Positions 27,902 through 35,165 of a stretch of 35,165 nucleotides of DNA are shown in pieces. Each line of letters starts with the position of its first letter. Position 1 is the first letter of the stretch. This stretch comes from Clostridiaceae bacterium (lineage in GTDB: Bacteria; Bacillota; Clostridia; DSM-8532), in NCBI GenBank assembly GCA_012719545.1, contig JAAYAD010000039.1, positions 1 through 35,165 of the forward strand, read 5' to 3'. The notes below the pieces were generated by a model. The model did no database searches. It worked only from the letters and a program-made list of their open reading frames with translations, and was not told where the DNA came from. Position numbers and translations under genes: made by a program.

Positions 27902-28660
27902 TTATCCGAATCTCCCCGTAATATATCTTTCAGTTCTCTCATCCTTAGGCTTGTTAAATATCTGCTCGGTGGAGTTATACTCAACCAGTTCGCCCAAAAG
28001 GAAGAATGCTGTTTTGTCAGAAATACGTCCTGCCTGCTGCATGTTATGGGTAACTATTACTATGGTGTATTTCTTTTTCAGTTCCTCGCACAAATCCTCT
28101 ATTTTGGACGTGGATATAGGATCCAGAGCAGATGTCGGTTCATCCATTAAAATTACCTCAGGCTCTGTTGCCAGGGTTCGGGCGATGCAGAGCCTCTGCT
28201 GCTGTCCTCCCGATATCCCCAATGCGCTTTTATTGAGCCTGTCTTTAACTTCATCCCAAAGAGCTGCCGCCTTTAGGCTATCTTCCACAATCTCATCCAG
28301 AACGGCTTTTTTCCTTATGCCGTGAATCCTCGGCCCATAGGCGACGTTATCGTATATAGACATGGGAAAAGGATTTGGCTTCTGAAATACCATGCCCACC
28401 TTTTTCCTTAGCTCCACCACATCTATGTTTCCTAATATTTCGTTGCCGTCAAGCTTAATGCTTCCTTCAATATGTACGTTTTCAATCAAATCATTCATCC
28501 TGTTGAGGGTCTTTAAAAAGGTTGATTTTCCGCAGCCAGAAGGGCCTATTAAAGCTGTTATTTCACCCTCGTATATTTGCATATTTATATTTTTCAGGGC
28601 ATAGAAAGTCCCATAATGAAGATTAAGATTCTTAACATCTATTTTTACTTTCTTTTTCAT
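27902..28660 (-). CDS. pstB: phosphate ABC transporter ATP-binding protein
   Basis: ATPase subunit of the high-affinity phosphate importer. The 252-residue length is standard. Walker A is GPSGCGKST, followed by the PstB-typical [12 protein letters not shown]. The Q-loop is [21 protein letters not shown], the ABC signature [16 protein letters not shown], Walker [14 protein letters not shown], and the switch His is in [14 protein letters not shown]. The start is the ATG at 28660, 9 bases after AAAGG. It is 21 bases downstream of pstA and in the same operon. Confidence 0.97.
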   Translation of the reverse strand: MKKKVKIDVKNLNLHYGTFYALKNINMQIYEGEITALIGPSGCGKSTFLKTLNRMNDLIENVHIEGSIKLDGNEILGNIDVVELRKKVGMVFQKPNPFPMSIYDNVAYGPRIHGIRKKAVLDEIVEDSLKAAALWDEVKDRLNKSALGISGGQQQRLCIARTLATEPEVILMDEPTSALDPISTSKIEDLCEELKKKYTIVIVTHNMQQAGRISDKTAFFLLGELVEYNSTEQIFNKPKDERTERYITGRFG

Positions 28661-28681
28661 AGTTATCATCCTTTTGACTAA

Positions 28682-29548
28682 TCAGATTGTTGGTCCCAAG
28701 CCTTTTGTTCTGCCGTTTATAAACCTTCTTGTAAGCCTGTTGGCCGCAAAATTCAGCGCGGCGATAATAATCATCAGAATTGTGCCTGTGGCAAATGCGC
28801 TCACAAAGTCAGCCTCCTCAAGGGCGACCATGTAAAGGTGTACCGACAAGGTTCTTACGCTGCTTGTTAACAGCTTGTCAAAAGCTGGAATTCTTGCCAC
28901 CGATCCCACCGTATATATGACCGCGGCAGTCTCCCCTATTACGCGCCCCATACTTAAGATTACCGCAGTAAGGATTCCAGGCATGGCACTGGGAAGCACA
29001 ACCTTAAAAATTGTCTGAAGTCTTGTAGCTCCCAGGGCAAGACTTCCTTCACGGTAACCCGGATCAACTGATAAAAGGGCTTCCTCAGTTGTTCTTACAA
29101 TTATGGGAAGAACCATGATACTTAAAGTGAGAGCTCCCGACATTACTGAGAATCCCAGGTTGAGAGTGTTTTTAAAGAATATATATCCAAAAAGGCCGTA
29201 AATAATGGAAGGTATACCGGCAAGGCTTTCGGTGCCAAACCTTATAATTTTTACAAATAAGCCCTGTTTTGCATATTCGGTAAGGTAAATGGCGGCAAAA
29301 ACTCCCACCGGAACCGCAATTATTATGGTTGTGAAAATTAAAAGGAGAGTTCCCACAATCATGGGGAGAATGCCTGTCTCACCCTTATACAGATTATAAT
29401 TGCCTGTAATAAACTCCCAGCTGATTCCTGAAATTCCTCTGGATACTATGTATATAACCATCCCCGCCAGAAAGCCTACGGTAATAAGGGAGAACAGCCA
29501 TATTAAAACTTTCAGAATCAAATCGGTTAATTTTCGTCTTTTGCTCAA
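28682..29548 (-). CDS. pstA: phosphate ABC transporter permease PstA (TTG start)
   Basis: Membrane subunit of the phosphate importer; 288 residues with about six membrane helices. The first (about 12-34) follows a basic N-terminus. The BPD-type coupling loop EGSLALGATRLQTIFKVVLPSAMPGILTA (about 165-195) contacts PstB. AGIPSIIYGLFGYIFF is characteristic of the PstA/PstC pair. The start is a TTG, 7 bases after a GGGGGG run, and lies 13 bases from pstC. An ATG close by is in another frame. It pairs with PstC to form the channel. Confidence 0.95.
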   Translation of the reverse strand: MSKRRKLTDLILKVLIWLFSLITVGFLAGMVIYIVSRGISGISWEFITGNYNLYKGETGILPMIVGTLLLIFTTIIIAVPVGVFAAIYLTEYAKQGLFVKIIRFGTESLAGIPSIIYGLFGYIFFKNTLNLGFSVMSGALTLSIMVLPIIVRTTEEALLSVDPGYREGSLALGATRLQTIFKVVLPSAMPGILTAVILSMGRVIGETAAVIYTVGSVARIPAFDKLLTSSVRTLSVHLYMVALEEADFVSAFATGTILMIIIAALNFAANRLTRRFINGRTKGLGPTI

Positions 29549-29561
29549 TCCTCATCCCCCC

Positions 29562-30455
29562 TTATTTCCTGTCCAGAGATTTTCTTACAACAAAGTTTAG
29601 AATAAGGTTCAGAAAAATAATAAATACAAACAGGACTACTCCTATGCCAAAGAGAACCGACTGGTGAAAGGGTCCTGCATAGGACATATCCTTGGCAATT
29701 GTTGCCGTCATGGGACTTACGGTATCCAAAAGGGATTTTGGCATATTGGGTATGTTTCCGCAAACCATAATTACCGCCATAGTCTCCCCTATGGCACGTC
29801 CCATGCCCAGAACCACAGATGACAAAATTCCTGACTTTGCGGCAGGAACCATAACCTTGAACACAGTTTCCATTTTGGATGCACCCAAAGCAAGGGAGCC
29901 TTCCTTGTATTCCTTTGGCACAGCCCTTAAAGCTGTTTCAGATATGTTTACAATGGTTGGAAGAACCATAACAGAAAGTATAATTATCATGGCCAGAAGG
30001 CCTGTTCCTGTGGGACTTTTAAAATGTGTCCTTATAAAGGGAACTATCACTGTAAGGCCGAAAAAACCGTACACAACTGAAGGAATTCCTGCCAGAAGCT
30101 CAATTGCCGCCTTTAATAGCCCGTATATCCTTTTTGGCGCCATCTCAGCAAGCATAATTGCCGTAAATATGCCAATGGGCACACCCACAATTATTGCGCC
30201 AAGCATTCCAAAAAGGGATGCCAAAATCATGGGAAGTATTCCATAGCTTGGCTCCTTGAATGTAGGAGCCCACCTGGTTCCAAATAAAAAATTGGATATT
30301 CCTATTTTCAGTATTGGCGGAACACCTTCAATGAAAATGTAAAAGCATATTACTGCAACTGAAATAATCATCATGAAAGCAGATAATGCAAAAATAAGCT
30401 CTATAGCTTTTTCATATGTAAACTTGCGCTTGTTCCCTGATATGCAGCCATTCAT
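29562..30455 (-). CDS. pstC: phosphate ABC transporter permease PstC
   Basis: The other membrane subunit of the phosphate importer; 297 residues and six predicted helices, the first at about 19-42. It has the Pst permease block LLAGIPSVVYGFFGLTVIVPF and the coupling loop EGSLALGASKMETVFKVMVPAAKSGILSSVVLGMGRAIGETMAV. That PstC precedes PstA is the usual order and matches the longer cytoplasmic N-terminus seen here. CGGAG precedes the ATG at normal spacing. It follows pstS after a 73-base gap containing a stable hairpin. Confidence 0.95.
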   Translation of the reverse strand: MNGCISGNKRKFTYEKAIELIFALSAFMMIISVAVICFYIFIEGVPPILKIGISNFLFGTRWAPTFKEPSYGILPMILASLFGMLGAIIVGVPIGIFTAIMLAEMAPKRIYGLLKAAIELLAGIPSVVYGFFGLTVIVPFIRTHFKSPTGTGLLAMIIILSVMVLPTIVNISETALRAVPKEYKEGSLALGASKMETVFKVMVPAAKSGILSSVVLGMGRAIGETMAVIMVCGNIPNMPKSLLDTVSPMTATIAKDMSYAGPFHQSVLFGIGVVLFVFIIFLNLILNFVVRKSLDRK

Positions 30456-30486
30456 TTTATCACTCCGTTTTTTCTAAAAGCAAAGG

Positions 30487-30515
30487 CAGGCAGACCTGTG
30501 AAAAAGGTCTGCCTG
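30487..30515 (-). terminator. pstS-pstC intercistronic hairpin (partial terminator or stabiliser)
   Basis: A 10-base-pair, GC-rich perfect stem, CAGGCAGACC with GGTCTGCCTG, and a 9-base loop, 14 bases after the pstS stop. On the minus strand it is followed by CCTTTGCTTTT, a broken U-tract. This suggests partial termination and/or protection of the pstS mRNA end, which would give more binding protein than permease. Confidence 0.6.
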
Positions 30516-30528
30516 GCATTAATTCAAA

Positions 30529-31410
30529 TTATTTTTCTACAGGTATTGCTTCTTTTGAAATAATTTCTTTTCCTTCATCTGAGAAGATAAAGTCTATAAA
30601 TGCTTGTTCCAAAGCATCAGGCTTACCTTTTGTCACTATATTAAAGGGTCGCTTAACAGTATATGTGCCGTTTATTACATTATCAACTTCAGCCTGTACT
30701 CCATCAATGGCGAGAGCCTTGACAGTATTGTCTGTATAGGCAAGAGAGATGTATCCTATTGCGTTAGGGTTCTGGGAAATAATTGTTTTGACTTCTCCGG
30801 TCTTGGCAGCTTCCTGATCTGCCTTAACCTGTTCTGTTACATCAAAGAGGGTTTCAAAGGCTTCTCTGGTGCCGGAGGCGGCATCCCTTGCCACTACCAC
30901 TATGGGCGCATCGGCTCCGCCCACTTCCTTCCAGTTGGTGATTTCCTTCTTATATATTTTTGCTATCTGTTCCCTTGTAAGATTCCCAACCTGGTTTTGG
31001 TTGTTTACAATAACAGCTATGGCATCTTCGGCAATTTTAATAACCTCAATACCCTGGCTCAATTCTTCAGCCTTGACTTCTCTTGAAGAAGTTCCGATAT
31101 TGGCAGTGCCGTCGATTGCTGCCTTTATGCCGGCGCTTGAGCCGTCGCCAATGTATTCAATTGTTACCTTAGGATTTTTTGCAGTATATGTGTCGATAAG
31201 CTCCTGGAATATCTTCTGCATTGATGTTGATCCTTCAATCAACAACTTGCCGGAAAGTACCGGGCCAGAAACTTCAGTATCGTCCGAAACATTTTCATTC
31301 TTGTTTGAATTATCATACGGATTGGTTTCCGGTTTATTATCGTTCTGACATGCTGAAAAAGTAAAGACTACAGCTACTAATATAACAAGTGCCAATATTT
31401 TTTTTACCAT
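30529..31410 (-). CDS. pstS: phosphate-binding lipoprotein PstS
   Basis: High-affinity phosphate-binding component of the Pst importer, anchored outside the membrane by a lipid. The signal peptide MVKKILALVILVAVVFTFSAC has its lipobox Cys at 21, followed by a low-complexity Asn/Glu/Asp linker. The mature protein has the phosphate-site segments GSTSMQKIFQEL, GDGSSAGIKAA, TSSREVK and VVARDAASGTREAFE. The ATG at 31410 is preceded by AAAGGAG at 10 bases and gives a clean signal peptide; an upstream TTG at 31443 would add 11 charged residues before it. At 293 residues it is a normal length. It is the first gene of the pst-phoU-phoP unit behind a Pho box. Confidence 0.95.
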   Translation of the reverse strand: MVKKILALVILVAVVFTFSACQNDNKPETNPYDNSNKNENVSDDTEVSGPVLSGKLLIEGSTSMQKIFQELIDTYTAKNPKVTIEYIGDGSSAGIKAAIDGTANIGTSSREVKAEELSQGIEVIKIAEDAIAVIVNNQNQVGNLTREQIAKIYKKEITNWKEVGGADAPIVVVARDAASGTREAFETLFDVTEQVKADQEAAKTGEVKTIISQNPNAIGYISLAYTDNTVKALAIDGVQAEVDNVINGTYTVKRPFNIVTKGKPDALEQAFIDFIFSDEGKEIISKEAIPVEK

Positions 31411-31463
31411 TCTATGTTTTCTCCTTTCACTCTGTAAGTACAACTAGAATATAGCTCGCCATT

Positions 31464-31501
31464 ATTATGAGAAAATCATAGAAAGGTTAAACCAATGTTA
31501 A
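31464..31501 (-). promoter_or_regulatory. Pho box and promoter of the pst operon
   Basis: On the minus strand TTAACA-TTGGT-TTAACC (31501-31485) places two TTAACA-like hexamers exactly 11 bases apart, the spacing and sequence of Bacillus PhoP boxes. The second overlaps a -35-like TTTAAC, and CATAAT (31469-31464) follows after 16 bases as a -10. This is the layout of a PhoP-activated promoter. It begins only 3 bases after the end of holA. Confidence 0.7.
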
Positions 31502-31503
31502 TT

Positions 31504-32604
31504 CTATATATTGCTTAACAATAGCTCCAGAGCCAGCCTTGCATCTATGAGACCTTTTTTGTAGCTTGTTTCAGCCTCCATGCAGCTTTTTAGAAGCTTT
31601 CTTAAGTATTTTTCCTCCATTTGCCTTGCCTGTCCGACCATTATTTTAAGGGCATACGGGTGCTTTCCCTGAAAGTACCGGTTTATCTGATGCTCAGCCC
31701 CCTTATTCAGAAGAACCTTGAGCTTTAATAATTCTCCCGTCTGCTTGGAAAGCATTGAAAGAATCTTTTGCTCCGGCTCCTTTAACTGGAGCATTTCATC
31801 CAGAAGATTAAGTGCTTTTGGCGCGTTTTTCTTTGCTACCGCATCTAAAAGATCAAAAATAACGCTTTTAATGGTTGGTGAAGCCATAAGCTTAATATCT
31901 TCAAGGGTAATCTCTTTTCTGTCACCGGCGTAAGAGCATATTTTTATTATTTCGTTTTTTAAAGCATACATATCGGGTTCATTTATGCCGACCAAATGCA
32001 TGGCTGCATCGGATGAAACGGACTTGCCAAATGTCTTAAAGCCCTTTGCCACCCATGGAACCAGTTCATTTTCACCAAGGCGGTTAAATTCGGCAGCAAC
32101 TCCATATTTCTGAACTTGCTTGAATAAACCAAGCCTTTTATCCACCTGGTCTTCAATAAAAATTAAGCATGTGGTTTCAGGTATGAGAGGAATGTATGTC
32201 TTTAGGGCTTCCTGGTTTTTACTTCCCTGAGTGCCCTGCTCCCTTGATTCATCCTCACCTTCACCCTGTTCTGAATCCATTGAAGTACCCTTTCCTTTCT
32301 TTGCTGAAAAGAGCATGGAGTTTTTAACCAGCACCAGCTTTTTATCGGCAAAAACCGGGAAGGTATCGCAGGAATCAATTATATCTTCAACAACTACCTT
32401 GTTTTCAAAAACTACAAAATTAAGTTCCTTTGTTTCATTTGAGAGAACCACTTTCTTAAGCTCGTCAACATAATAATCAATGAGAAAGGGCTCATTGCCA
32501 TAGAAAAGATACACCCTTCCGGGATTTCTGTTCTTTATATGGTCCTTAAGAATGGCAAGAACCTCACTGTTCTTACCTTTGGATGCCGATGTTTTGCCAG
32601 CCAT
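31504..32604 (-). CDS. holA: DNA polymerase III delta subunit
   Basis: Clamp-loader delta subunit, which opens the sliding clamp ring. The 366-residue protein shows the family order: the N-terminal segment GRVYLFYGNEPFLIDYYVDELKK, FPVFADKKLVLVKNS, an AAA-like domain without its own Walker A (as normal for delta), and the C-terminal collar domain EPEQKILSMLSKQTGELLKLKVLL to YKKGLIDARLALELLL. An insert at about 101-133 is acidic, Ser/Gly/Gln-rich and probably disordered; it accounts for the extra length over a typical 330-345 residues. The GGGGG ribosome site lies inside a terminator-like hairpin whose U-tract touches the ATG. It lies 67 bases after thrS. Confidence 0.92.
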   Translation of the reverse strand: MAGKTSASKGKNSEVLAILKDHIKNRNPGRVYLFYGNEPFLIDYYVDELKKVVLSNETKELNFVVFENKVVVEDIIDSCDTFPVFADKKLVLVKNSMLFSAKKGKGTSMDSEQGEGEDESREQGTQGSKNQEALKTYIPLIPETTCLIFIEDQVDKRLGLFKQVQKYGVAAEFNRLGENELVPWVAKGFKTFGKSVSSDAAMHLVGINEPDMYALKNEIIKICSYAGDRKEITLEDIKLMASPTIKSVIFDLLDAVAKKNAPKALNLLDEMLQLKEPEQKILSMLSKQTGELLKLKVLLNKGAEHQINRYFQGKHPYALKIMVGQARQMEEKYLRKLLKSCMEAETSYKKGLIDARLALELLLSNI

Positions 32605-32632
32605 AAAAAAACCCCCGATTATTCATCAGGAG
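32605..32632 (-). terminator. terminator-like hairpin containing the holA ribosome site
   Basis: On the minus strand CTCCTGAT pairs with ATCGGGGG (8 base pairs with two wobble pairs, loop GAATA), followed by seven T residues ending right at the holA ATG. By form it is an intrinsic terminator for thrS. Yet its GGGGG arm is the only plausible ribosome site for holA, so folding would both stop transcripts and hide the site. Confidence 0.7.
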
Positions 32633-32635
32633 TTT

Positions 32636-32641
32636 ATTATA
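32636..32641 (-). promoter_or_regulatory. possible extended -10 promoter of holA
   Basis: TGGTATAAT on the minus strand is an extended -10 with a perfect TATAAT, just upstream of the holA hairpin; no good -35 accompanies it. RNA starting about 7 bases on would begin almost at the hairpin. Confidence 0.4.
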
Positions 32642-32671
32642 CCATATGACAATAAATATTTTTCGGCTTAT

Positions 32672-34582
32672 TTAAGCGTGGGTTCTTATCTCCTCCACAA
32701 CCTTTGAAATAAAGGCATCTACAGTCATGGAGCCTATATCGCCGTCTTTTCTGGATCTTACCGAGACAGTTCCGCTTTCAAGTTCCTTATCGCCGATAAC
32801 AAGCATATAGGGAACCTTTTCAAGCTGAGCTTCACGAATCCTGTATCCGATTTTCTCGTTCCTTGCGTCGATTTCAACATCCACATCCTGCTGGCGAAGC
32901 TTATCTGCAATTTCATTGGCAAAAGCCTGATGCTTTTCAAGAAGCGGGATAACTTTAACCTGAACAGGAGCAAGCCATACAGGGAAAGCACCGCCGTAAT
33001 GCTCAAGGAGCACGCCAAAGAACCTTTCAATTGAGCCTAAAAGTGCTCTGTGGATCATATAGGGACGCTGTCTGCTTCCGTCGGCTGCAACATAGGTAAG
33101 ATCAAAACGTTCAGGTTCGTTAAAGTCAAACTGGATGGTAGAGCACTGCCATTCACGGTTCAAGGCATCCTTTATTTTAATGTCTATCTTTGGACCATAG
33201 AAAGCTCCGCCGCCTTCGTCAATATCACATTCCAGGCCTTCCGCTTTAACCGCTTCCTCCAAAGCCTTTGTGGCGTCTGCCCACATTTTTTCGTCTCCAA
33301 CGGATTTATCCTTTGGTTTTGTAGCAAGGTAGATTTTATATTTGTCAAAGCCGAATTCATGAAGCATGGAAAGACAGAACCTTAAAACCCTGCGAATTTC
33401 ATCAGGCATTTGTTCAGGAGCGCAGAACAGGTGAGCATCATCCTGGGTAAAACCTCTAACTCTCAGCAATCCATGGAGAACACCACTTTTCTCATAGCGG
33501 TATACGGTGCCCAATTCTGCCCATCTGTAGGGCAAATCGCGATAGGAGTGCAGTTTATTTTTATAAATAGCTATGTGGAACGGACAATTCATTGGCTTCA
33601 CGTAAAAGTCCTGGTTATCTACTTCCATAGGAGAGTACATACTCTCCTTGTAAAATCCAAGGTGTCCGGAAGTCTCCCAAAGTTCGCCGCGTCCAATATG
33701 AGGAGTATACACAATATCATATCCGTTGCGCAAATGCTGTTTTCTCCACAAATCCTCAATGCGAAGCCTTACACGGGCTCCCTTTGGATGCCATATTACA
33801 AGGCCGGGACCAATCTGCTCGTTCATGGAGAAGAGATCCAGCTCTTTGCCAAGGCGCCTGTGATCACGTTTTTCTGCTTCTTCCAGCATTTTGATGTATT
33901 CTTCAAGCTGGCTTGCCTTTGGAAAAGAAATACCGTATATACGCTGGAGCATCTTATTCTTCTCATTGCCGCGCCAGTAAGCACCTGCCTGCTGCATGAG
34001 CTTAAAGGCCTTTATCTTTCCTGTTGACATAAGATGTGGTCCTGCGCAGAGGTCGGTAAATTCTCCCTGCCTGTAGAAGGATATTTCAGCATCTTCAGGA
34101 AGCTCATTGATAAGCTCAATTTTATAGGGCTCATCTTTCATCAGTTCCAGAGCTTCCTCCCTGGAAAGAGTAAAGCGCTCAATAGGATAATCTTCTTTTA
34201 TAATTTTTTGCATCTCGGCTTCAATTACCTTTAAGTCCTCGGGAGTAAAGGTTTTTTCCGAATCAAAATCATAGTAGAAGCCGTTTTCAATGGAAGGTCC
34301 AATGGCAAGCTTTACATTGGGGAAAAGCCTTTTGACAGCCTGAGCCATGATATGGGAAGTGGTATGCCAATAAGTGGCTTTTCCTCCCTCACTGTCAAAG
34401 GTAAGCAGGTTTAGCTTGCAGTCCTCATTTAAAGGGGTGGATAAATCTTTAACCTGTCCGTTTACCTCACCTGCAACTGCAACACGTGCAAGCCCCTCGC
34501 TTATATCCCTGGCAATTTCAATAATGGTTGTTCCTTTTTTATAGCTTTTAACGCTTCCATCCTTTAAAGTTACCTGTATCAT
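32672..34582 (-). CDS. thrS: threonyl-tRNA synthetase
   Basis: Charges tRNA-Thr. The 636-residue protein has the full ThrS layout: an N-terminal TGS domain (MIQVTLKDGSVKSYKKGTTIIEIA, 1-60), the editing SAD domain (HTTSHIMAQAVKRLFP and DLCAGPHLMSTG, about 70-225), the class II catalytic core (PMNCPFHIAIYKNKLHSYRDLPYRWAELGTVYRYEKSG, with the zinc Cys and motif 2, and motif 3 MIHRALLGSIERFFGVLLEH), and the C-terminal anticodon-binding domain. The ATG at 34582 is 5 bases after GAGAGGTG. A longer frame from 34663 would add 27 residues encoded by the leader terminator and is rejected. Expression is controlled by a threonine T-box. Confidence 0.97.
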   Translation of the reverse strand: MIQVTLKDGSVKSYKKGTTIIEIARDISEGLARVAVAGEVNGQVKDLSTPLNEDCKLNLLTFDSEGGKATYWHTTSHIMAQAVKRLFPNVKLAIGPSIENGFYYDFDSEKTFTPEDLKVIEAEMQKIIKEDYPIERFTLSREEALELMKDEPYKIELINELPEDAEISFYRQGEFTDLCAGPHLMSTGKIKAFKLMQQAGAYWRGNEKNKMLQRIYGISFPKASQLEEYIKMLEEAEKRDHRRLGKELDLFSMNEQIGPGLVIWHPKGARVRLRIEDLWRKQHLRNGYDIVYTPHIGRGELWETSGHLGFYKESMYSPMEVDNQDFYVKPMNCPFHIAIYKNKLHSYRDLPYRWAELGTVYRYEKSGVLHGLLRVRGFTQDDAHLFCAPEQMPDEIRRVLRFCLSMLHEFGFDKYKIYLATKPKDKSVGDEKMWADATKALEEAVKAEGLECDIDEGGGAFYGPKIDIKIKDALNREWQCSTIQFDFNEPERFDLTYVAADGSRQRPYMIHRALLGSIERFFGVLLEHYGGAFPVWLAPVQVKVIPLLEKHQAFANEIADKLRQQDVDVEIDARNEKIGYRIREAQLEKVPYMLVIGDKELESGTVSVRSRKDGDIGSMTVDAFISKVVEEIRTHA

Positions 34583-34610
34583 AGTTACACCTCTCAATTC
34601 TGCAGTAAAT

Positions 34611-34641
34611 AAAAAAACTCCCATCCGTTCAAGGATGAGAG
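34611..34641 (-). terminator. T-box leader terminator of thrS
   Basis: On the minus strand CTCTCATCC pairs with GGATGGGAG (9 base pairs, one wobble, loop TTGAAC), followed by seven T residues (34617-34611). It is the default-off structure of the T-box; the alternative antiterminator would use the T-box sequence just upstream. Confidence 0.9.
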
Positions 34642-34872
34642 CATAACGCCCACATGGTTCCACCTTGATTACAGGAATAAATTTGAAATATTCCTGTCAC
34701 TCAATGGGATTATAACGGAATCACCGTGAAGACATACTAAAACTTTCCGCCTTCAAGCTCCGGGGTGGTACAAAAATTATGTCGCATAGAAAGGCTTTCA
34801 GCCGCTGACCTTTCCTCTCTTTATGCTCCGGGTAATTTTTGCTTGTCCCCTTCATGGCTATTATCAATATTA
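34611..34872 (-). promoter_or_regulatory. T-box riboswitch controlling thrS
   Basis: A leader of about 260 bases with the T-box core AAGGTGGAACCATG at 34666-34653 and a terminator beyond it. UGGA in the core would pair with an NCCA end whose discriminator base is U, as in bacterial tRNA-Thr. Stem I includes GACAAG, the arm pair CAAAAATTA/TAATTTTTG (34841-34833 with 34779-34771), AGAGAGG, and the apical GCGGCTGAAAGCC. The internal loop above a GGGG/CCCC stem holds ACC (34769-34767), a threonine codon followed by a purine, the probable specifier. Uncharged tRNA-Thr should permit read-through into thrS. Confidence 0.92.
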
Positions 34873-34877
34873 ATAAT

Positions 34878-34907
34878 ATAATATTCCAATGCTCTCTTAA
34901 TTGTCAA
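34878..34907 (-). promoter_or_regulatory. sigma-A promoter of the thrS leader
   Basis: On the minus strand a perfect TTGACA (34907-34902), an 18-base spacer and TATTAT (34883-34878) would start RNA near 34871, at the head of the T-box leader. The stretch 34908-35024 beyond it is AT-rich and shows nothing else. Confidence 0.75.
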
Positions 34908-35024
34908 GCCAAAGGCCATTAATTAAGATGTCCATATTTTTTGATAGAATACGATTTAATAGTCGGATTAAACTTTTTGGTGCTGAATTTTATCCAGAAA
35001 TTAATTAACATGTATTATAAAATT

Positions 35025-35057
35025 GGGGCTGTCTCAAAATAACATTGAGATAGCTCC
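35025..35057 (+). repeat. IS end with internal hairpin
   Basis: GGGGCTGTCTCAA (35025-35037) faces TTGAGATAGCTCC (35045-35057) across a 7-base loop: 13 pairs if two G-U wobbles are counted on the plus strand. GGGGCTGTCTCAAAA-type ends are familiar from IS1182-like elements. As RNA the hairpin is followed by TTGTTTTTATC and could block transcription entering the element. Confidence 0.6.
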
Positions 35058-35124
35058 TTGTTTTTATCTCTAAAAACACAAAAGACAGGTCCAAAAGACC
35101 CGTCAAATGCGGTAGAATATAGTT

Positions 35125-35165
35125 GTGAATCCAATATCACTACAACAAGACTATACCAAAAATAG
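35125..35165 (+). CDS. IS1182-like transposase, N-terminal fragment
   Basis: Only 13 codons are present: GTG then NPISLQQDYTKN, cut by the window end. From memory this matches the N-terminus of clostridial IS1182-family transposases (MN-x-ISLQQDYTKN). GTG at 35125 is the only reasonable start here, because an in-frame TAG lies four codons upstream; no strong ribosome site is seen. Whether the gene is intact beyond the window is unknown. Confidence 0.65.
   Translation, partial: MNPISLQQDYTKN

Larger units (their letters stand above)
35025..35165 (+). mobile_element. left end of an IS1182-like insertion sequence (truncated by the window)
   Basis: The terminal GGGGCTGTCTCAAAA sequence, a hairpin, and about 100 bases later the opening codons of an IS1182-like transposase define the left end. 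The right end lies outside the window, so target duplication, length and intactness cannot be judged. The element sits about 118 bases upstream of the thrS promoter and points away from it. Confidence 0.7.

Noticed and set aside
34583-34663. 27-codon N-terminal extension of thrS
   Set aside because: It is translated from the T-box terminator and leader. The ATG at 34582 has a good ribosome site and matches the family N-terminus.

Overview
The window reads as core chromosome of a low-to-mid GC, Gram-positive anaerobe of the Clostridia, probably near the cellulolytic cluster III clostridia (Acetivibrio/Ruminiclostridium). Genus is an inference from protein flavour. The grounds for Clostridia are strong AGGAGG-type ribosome sites, TTG and GTG starts, a T-box leader, a tandem glycine riboswitch, a PhoPR-type phosphate regulon with a Bacillus-like Pho box, cdaA/ybbR, and a clostridial IS1182-like insertion sequence at the right edge. 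Almost every gene is on the minus strand; only galE, a DUF4364 gene, trxA and the partial transposase are on plus. I see no CRISPR array, prophage, rRNA or tRNA.

Layout by position: eno with its own promoter and terminator (186-1585); rimO-pgsA (1667-3601); serA plus a LUD-domain gene behind a tandem glycine riboswitch and leader terminator (3736-6327); galE on plus (6590-7701); a shared terminator, then ftsY and smc (7763-12870); a citrate synthase gene with its own promoter and terminator (12913-14482); an acn-icd-HAD operon (14785-18913), which with citrate synthase makes the oxidative half-TCA route to 2-oxoglutarate for glutamate synthesis; DUF4364 (19154-19723); a lipoprotein cyclophilin with a YdcF-like gene (19880-21618); and trxA (21703-22014).

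The second half is a phosphate block transcribed leftwards: Pho box, pstS, hairpin, pstC, pstA, pstB, phoU, phoP, then cdaA-ybbR, then phoR. The c-di-AMP synthase and its YbbR partner thus lie between the response regulator and the likely partner histidine kinase, and the usual third partner glmM is absent. Upstream lie holA and thrS; thrS is under a threonine T-box. The window ends inside an IS1182-like element whose transposase has just begun.

Many longest-ORF starts are not the real starts. Ribosome sites place the starts of rimO, serA, smc, phoR, phoP, phoU, pstB, pstS and thrS further inside, and those coordinates are used here. No wholly new system is evident. The points most worth following are the cdaA-ybbR insertion between phoP and phoR, the glycine riboswitch on serA-LUD, the terminator-like hairpin that contains the holA ribosome site, and the pstS-pstC hairpin.
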